Assembly (NCBI GenBank): GCA_023428335.1
Contig: JAEYYS010000288.1
Location: 1-8,610 of the forward strand
DNA from: Verrucomicrobiota bacterium
Lineage (GTDB): Bacteria > Verrucomicrobiota > Verrucomicrobiia > Verrucomicrobiales > Verrucomicrobiaceae
Length of the DNA: 8,610 bases
Reading direction: 5' to 3'
The notes beneath the pieces were generated by a model. It searched no databases. It was not told where the DNA came from and saw nothing but the letters and a program-made list of their open reading frames with translations. Made by a program: the position numbers and the translations under genes. Positions 6,158 through 8,610 of this stretch are shown one piece after another (position 1 is the first letter of the stretch; the number at the start of each line of letters is the position of its first letter).

Positions 6158-7693
6158 GTGATCTCCCGCCTGCTCGTTCTCCTCGCTCTGTGCCCTCTGC
6201 TCGCCGCCTTGGCTGTCGAGCCCCCCAACCTCGTGGTCATCCTCGCCGATGATCTCGGTTACGGCGATGTGGCCTGCTACAATCCGCAGTCGAAGATCCC
6301 GACGCCGCACGTGGACCGGCTCGCCCGGGAGGGCATGAGGTTCACCGATGCGCATACGCCTTCCGCCGTCTGCACGCCGACGCGCTACGGCCTGCTCACC
6401 GGTCGTTATGCCTGGCGCACGCGGATGAAATCGGGCGTGCTCGACGGCTACAGCCCGCCACTCATCGAGCCGGAACGCGTCACCGTGGCCTCGTTCTTGA
6501 AGCAGGCCGGCTACCGCACCGGCTGCGTCGGCAAATGGCATCTCGGCCTGCAATGGACGCGTCAGGGTGGGGCGCTGGAGACCGAGGACAGGGGCCCCCA
6601 GGGGGTGCGGCCCGGCTTTGACATCGACCATGCACGGCCCTTCACCGGCGGACCGAATGCCGCCGGCTTCGATCACTTCTTTGGCATCAGCGCCTCGCTG
6701 AACATGCCGCCCTTCTGTTTCCTGCAGAATGATCGCGTGCTGCACCTGCCGACGCTCCGTCAGGAGCGCCTGCGCGACGCGCTCTTCCTCGCCACGGATG
6801 AAGGCCTGCGCTCGCCGGACTTCACCAATTTCGCGGTCATGCCGCGCTTCGCGGGCGAGGCGATGGCCTTCATCGAAAAACAGGCCTCAGCGAAGCAGCC
6901 TTTTTTCCTCTATGCGCCGCTGACTTCACCGCATCTGCCGGTGGTGACCAACCAGGAGTATCGCGGCAAAAGCCAGGCGGGCGAGTATGGCGACTTCGTG
7001 GTGGAGACCGACGCCTTTGTTGGAGCCGTGCTCGACACGCTCGACCGCACCGGCCTCGCGGCCAACACCCTGGTGCTATTCACCTCGGACAACGGCGGCC
7101 TGTTTCACTCGTGGCAGGCCCGGGAGACGGACGATGTGAAACATTACAAGGTCACCGGTCGCGCCGCGCACATGCGTGAGTTCGGTCACCAGGGCAACGC
7201 CCACCTGCGCGGCACCAAGGCGGACATCTGGGAGGGCGGACATCGCGTGCCCTTTGTCGTGCGCTGGCCGGGCAAAACCCCCGCAGGCACGGTCAGCGCG
7301 GAGCTGGTGGAACTGACCGACCTGCTCGCCACCGCTGCCGACATCCTCGGTCAGCCACTGCCTGCCGGCGCCGGACCCGACAGCCGCAGCATCCTGCCCG
7401 CCCTGCTGGCAGAGAAGCCGGCCAAGCCCGTGCGCGAGTTTGCCGTGCATCATTCCATGCAGGGCGTGTTCGCCATCCGCGAGGGACCGTGGAAGCTGGT
7501 GGAGGGTCATCGCGGTTCCGGCGGCTTTTCCCAGCCGAAGCAACTCGATCCCGCCAAGGAAGGCGGCCCGCCCGGCCAGCTCTACCACCTCGGGCAAGAT
7601 CCCGCGGAGACACGCAATGCATACGCCGAGCATCCCGACGTCGTGCAGCGTCTGCGCACGCGCCTGAAGGCCATTCAGGACGCCGACCTCTGA
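6158..7693 (+). CDS. Secreted type I sulfatase (arylsulfatase-like, formylglycine-dependent)
   Basis: A 511-residue sulfatase that hydrolyses sulfate esters, probably in the periplasm or outside the cell. A signal peptide (hydrophobic 4-19, cleavage probably after ALA at 19) is followed by the alkaline-phosphatase-fold core. ADDLGYGD (30-37) gives metal ligands Asp31 and Asp32. CTPTR (72-76) is the C-x-P-x-R signature whose Cys72 becomes formylglycine, and GKWHLG (125-130) carries Lys126 and His128. His259 is in TSPH, SDNGG (310-314) carries Asp311, and RGTKADIWEGG (351-361) has Lys354. All expected catalytic positions are present, so it should be active if a formylglycine-generating or anaerobic maturase enzyme exists elsewhere. 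The start is GTG 6158, chosen because the signal peptide begins there; no Shine-Dalgarno site is visible. It diverges from arsD over 185 bases and converges on the stress-protein gene 15 bases away. The natural substrate cannot be told. Confidence 0.93.
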   Translation: MISRLLVLLALCPLLAALAVEPPNLVVILADDLGYGDVACYNPQSKIPTPHVDRLAREGMRFTDAHTPSAVCTPTRYGLLTGRYAWRTRMKSGVLDGYSPPLIEPERVTVASFLKQAGYRTGCVGKWHLGLQWTRQGGALETEDRGPQGVRPGFDIDHARPFTGGPNAAGFDHFFGISASLNMPPFCFLQNDRVLHLPTLRQERLRDALFLATDEGLRSPDFTNFAVMPRFAGEAMAFIEKQASAKQPFFLYAPLTSPHLPVVTNQEYRGKSQAGEYGDFVVETDAFVGAVLDTLDRTGLAANTLVLFTSDNGGLFHSWQARETDDVKHYKVTGRAAHMREFGHQGNAHLRGTKADIWEGGHRVPFVVRWPGKTPAGTVSAELVELTDLLATAADILGQPLPAGAGPDSRSILPALLAEKPAKPVREFAVHHSMQGVFAIREGPWKLVEGHRGSGGFSQPKQLDPAKEGGPPGQLYHLGQDPAETRNAYAEHPDVVQRLRTRLKAIQDADL

Positions 7694-7708
7694 GGTTTCC
7701 GCGGACGG

Positions 7709-8563
7709 TCAGCGGAACTTCAGCACCGGTACCTGGCAGGTCCGCACCAGCGTCGTGGTGGTGCTGCCGAGGATGAGCTGGCGGATCGGGCTGTGGCCGT
7801 AGGCGCCCATGATCAGCAGGTCGATGCCGGCCGCCTTGACGACCTGGGCGATGATGTCCTCCGGCGGCCCAGCCTGGGCGGTGGCGGTCACCTGATAACC
7901 GGCCGCGCGCAGTTTTTCGGCGGTCGCCTCGAGTTCGGCGGTCGTGGTGTTGTCGATCCGGCCGGCACGCAGCAGATGGCAGTGCAGGCCCCTCAGCAGC
8001 GGGCTGTTCAGCGCAAACTCAACGGCCTTGTGCGCGCTCGGACCGCCGTCGTAGGCGAGGAGAAAACGTTCGATCGGCTTGAAGGCGCGCGCGGCGACCA
8101 GCACCGGGCGGACGCTGGTGCGGATGACGCGCTGCAGTTCGCCGCCGAGGTGGCCTTTGGCGAAGTCGCAGTGTTCACCGCGCTTGCCGAGCACGACGAG
8201 TTCGGCTTCCAGTTCCAAGACCTCCAGGATGTCGACCAGGCGACCATGCCGCTGCAGGGTTTCGACCTCGGTGATGCCAGCCTCGGCGAGTTGGCGGACG
8301 GCGTCTTCGAGGATGGCCTTGCCCTTGAGTCGGGCCACCCGCGCCTGTGCCTCTTCCAGTTTGACGAGTTCCTCCGTGAGTTCAGCGCTGGCGTTGAAAC
8401 CGATGGCGCCGGTCAGGTCATGGCCGTGGGCCAGCTCGCGGTGGGGGTCGAGGCCATGCAAAACCCGGATGCCGATGCCGAGACGGGCGGCGGCCCAGGC
8501 GCTGTGCTGGTAAACAGTGGGGGCGTACAGCGAGCCGTCGGGGCAGGTGAGGAGGTGGGGCAT
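7709..8563 (-). CDS. Tandem-domain universal stress protein (UspA family)
   Basis: A 284-residue cytosolic protein with two Usp domains (about 1-158 and 164-284). Usp proteins bind ATP or AMP and support survival under stress, but the exact role of this one is unknown. The second domain has the ATP-binding pattern G-2x-G-9x-G-S exactly: GAYG (253-256), nine residues, then GS (266-267), with YDGG (171-174) at the first strand. The first domain has GKRG (126-129) followed by ten residues before GGE, a degenerate form that may not bind nucleotide. This fold pairing is common in tandem Usp proteins. The start ATG 8561-8563 has no Shine-Dalgarno site, and a heptad repeat begins eight bases upstream. 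It converges on the sulfatase; no terminator is evident in the 15 bases between them. No link to the arsenic genes is visible. Confidence 0.92.
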   Translation of the reverse strand: MPHLLTCPDGSLYAPTVYQHSAWAAARLGIGIRVLHGLDPHRELAHGHDLTGAIGFNASAELTEELVKLEEAQARVARLKGKAILEDAVRQLAEAGITEVETLQRHGRLVDILEVLELEAELVVLGKRGEHCDFAKGHLGGELQRVIRTSVRPVLVAARAFKPIERFLLAYDGGPSAHKAVEFALNSPLLRGLHCHLLRAGRIDNTTTAELEATAEKLRAAGYQVTATAQAGPPEDIIAQVVKAAGIDLLIMGAYGHSPIRQLILGSTTTTLVRTCQVPVLKFR

Positions 8564-8570
8564 GACGGGG

Positions 8571-8610
8571 GAAGGGAGAACGGAGAACAGGGAACAGGGA
8601 ACGGGGAACG
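8571..8610. repeat. Degenerate heptanucleotide repeat (GAACAGG-like), continuing past the window edge
   Basis: GAAC cores recur at 8578, 8585, 8592, 8599 and 8606, exactly seven bases apart, preceded by GAAGGGA at 8571. Two units (GAACAGG at 8585 and 8592) are identical; the others vary in the last three bases. The array lies immediately upstream of the leftward Usp start, like the 550-597 array before the oxidoreductase, and on the same strand. It is cut by the window end. Confidence 0.85.

Noticed and set aside
7686..7714. Short palindromes around the sulfatase stop (ACCTC-T-GAGGT and TCCGCGGA) as a terminator
   Set aside because: The dyads have no real loop, are short, and are followed by no T run on either strand.

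Overview
The window is high-GC, gene-dense bacterial DNA. A secreted arylsulfatase-type enzyme, an outer-membrane-type protein, several starts without a Shine-Dalgarno site, and simple GGAAC-type heptad repeats between genes suggest a Gram-negative bacterium of the Planctomycetes-Verrucomicrobia group, most likely Verrucomicrobiota. That assignment is inference; no rRNA or marker gene is present.

Layout. At the left edge is the N-terminal part of a leftward FAD-dependent oxidoreductase (1-506). After a heptad repeat array comes a rightward unit: a small ArsR-family repressor (637-957), an intergenic region packed with palindromic half-sites, a PiT-family permease (1056-2009), an outer-membrane-type protein (2006-2704) and an exported two-domain rhodanese (2742-3659), closed by a hairpin terminator. 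Facing it is the leftward arsenite chaperone/ATPase pair arsD-arsA (5972 down to 3847). The 185-base gap upstream of arsD holds an operator-like inverted repeat. To its right are a rightward sulfatase (6158-7693) and a leftward two-domain universal stress protein (7709-8563). A second heptad array reaches the window end. No intergenic stretch exceeds about 190 bases.

How the genes may work together. ArsD hands As(III)/Sb(III) to ArsA, and all expected metal-binding cysteines are present in both proteins. No ArsB or Acr3 efflux permease and no ArsC reductase lies in the window. Instead, the regulator sits with a PiT-like carrier, an envelope protein and a periplasmic sulfurtransferase. The 9-base sequence CCAAGTAGA occurs in front of both the permease and arsD, inside inverted repeats, which suggests that one regulator controls both converging units. 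The most interesting reading is a metalloid or sulfur-oxyanion handling module: ArsR, PiT-like permease, outer-membrane protein and exported rhodanese, co-regulated with ArsDA. A persulfide-responsive sulfur module is the main alternative. The sulfatase and stress protein look like unrelated neighbours.
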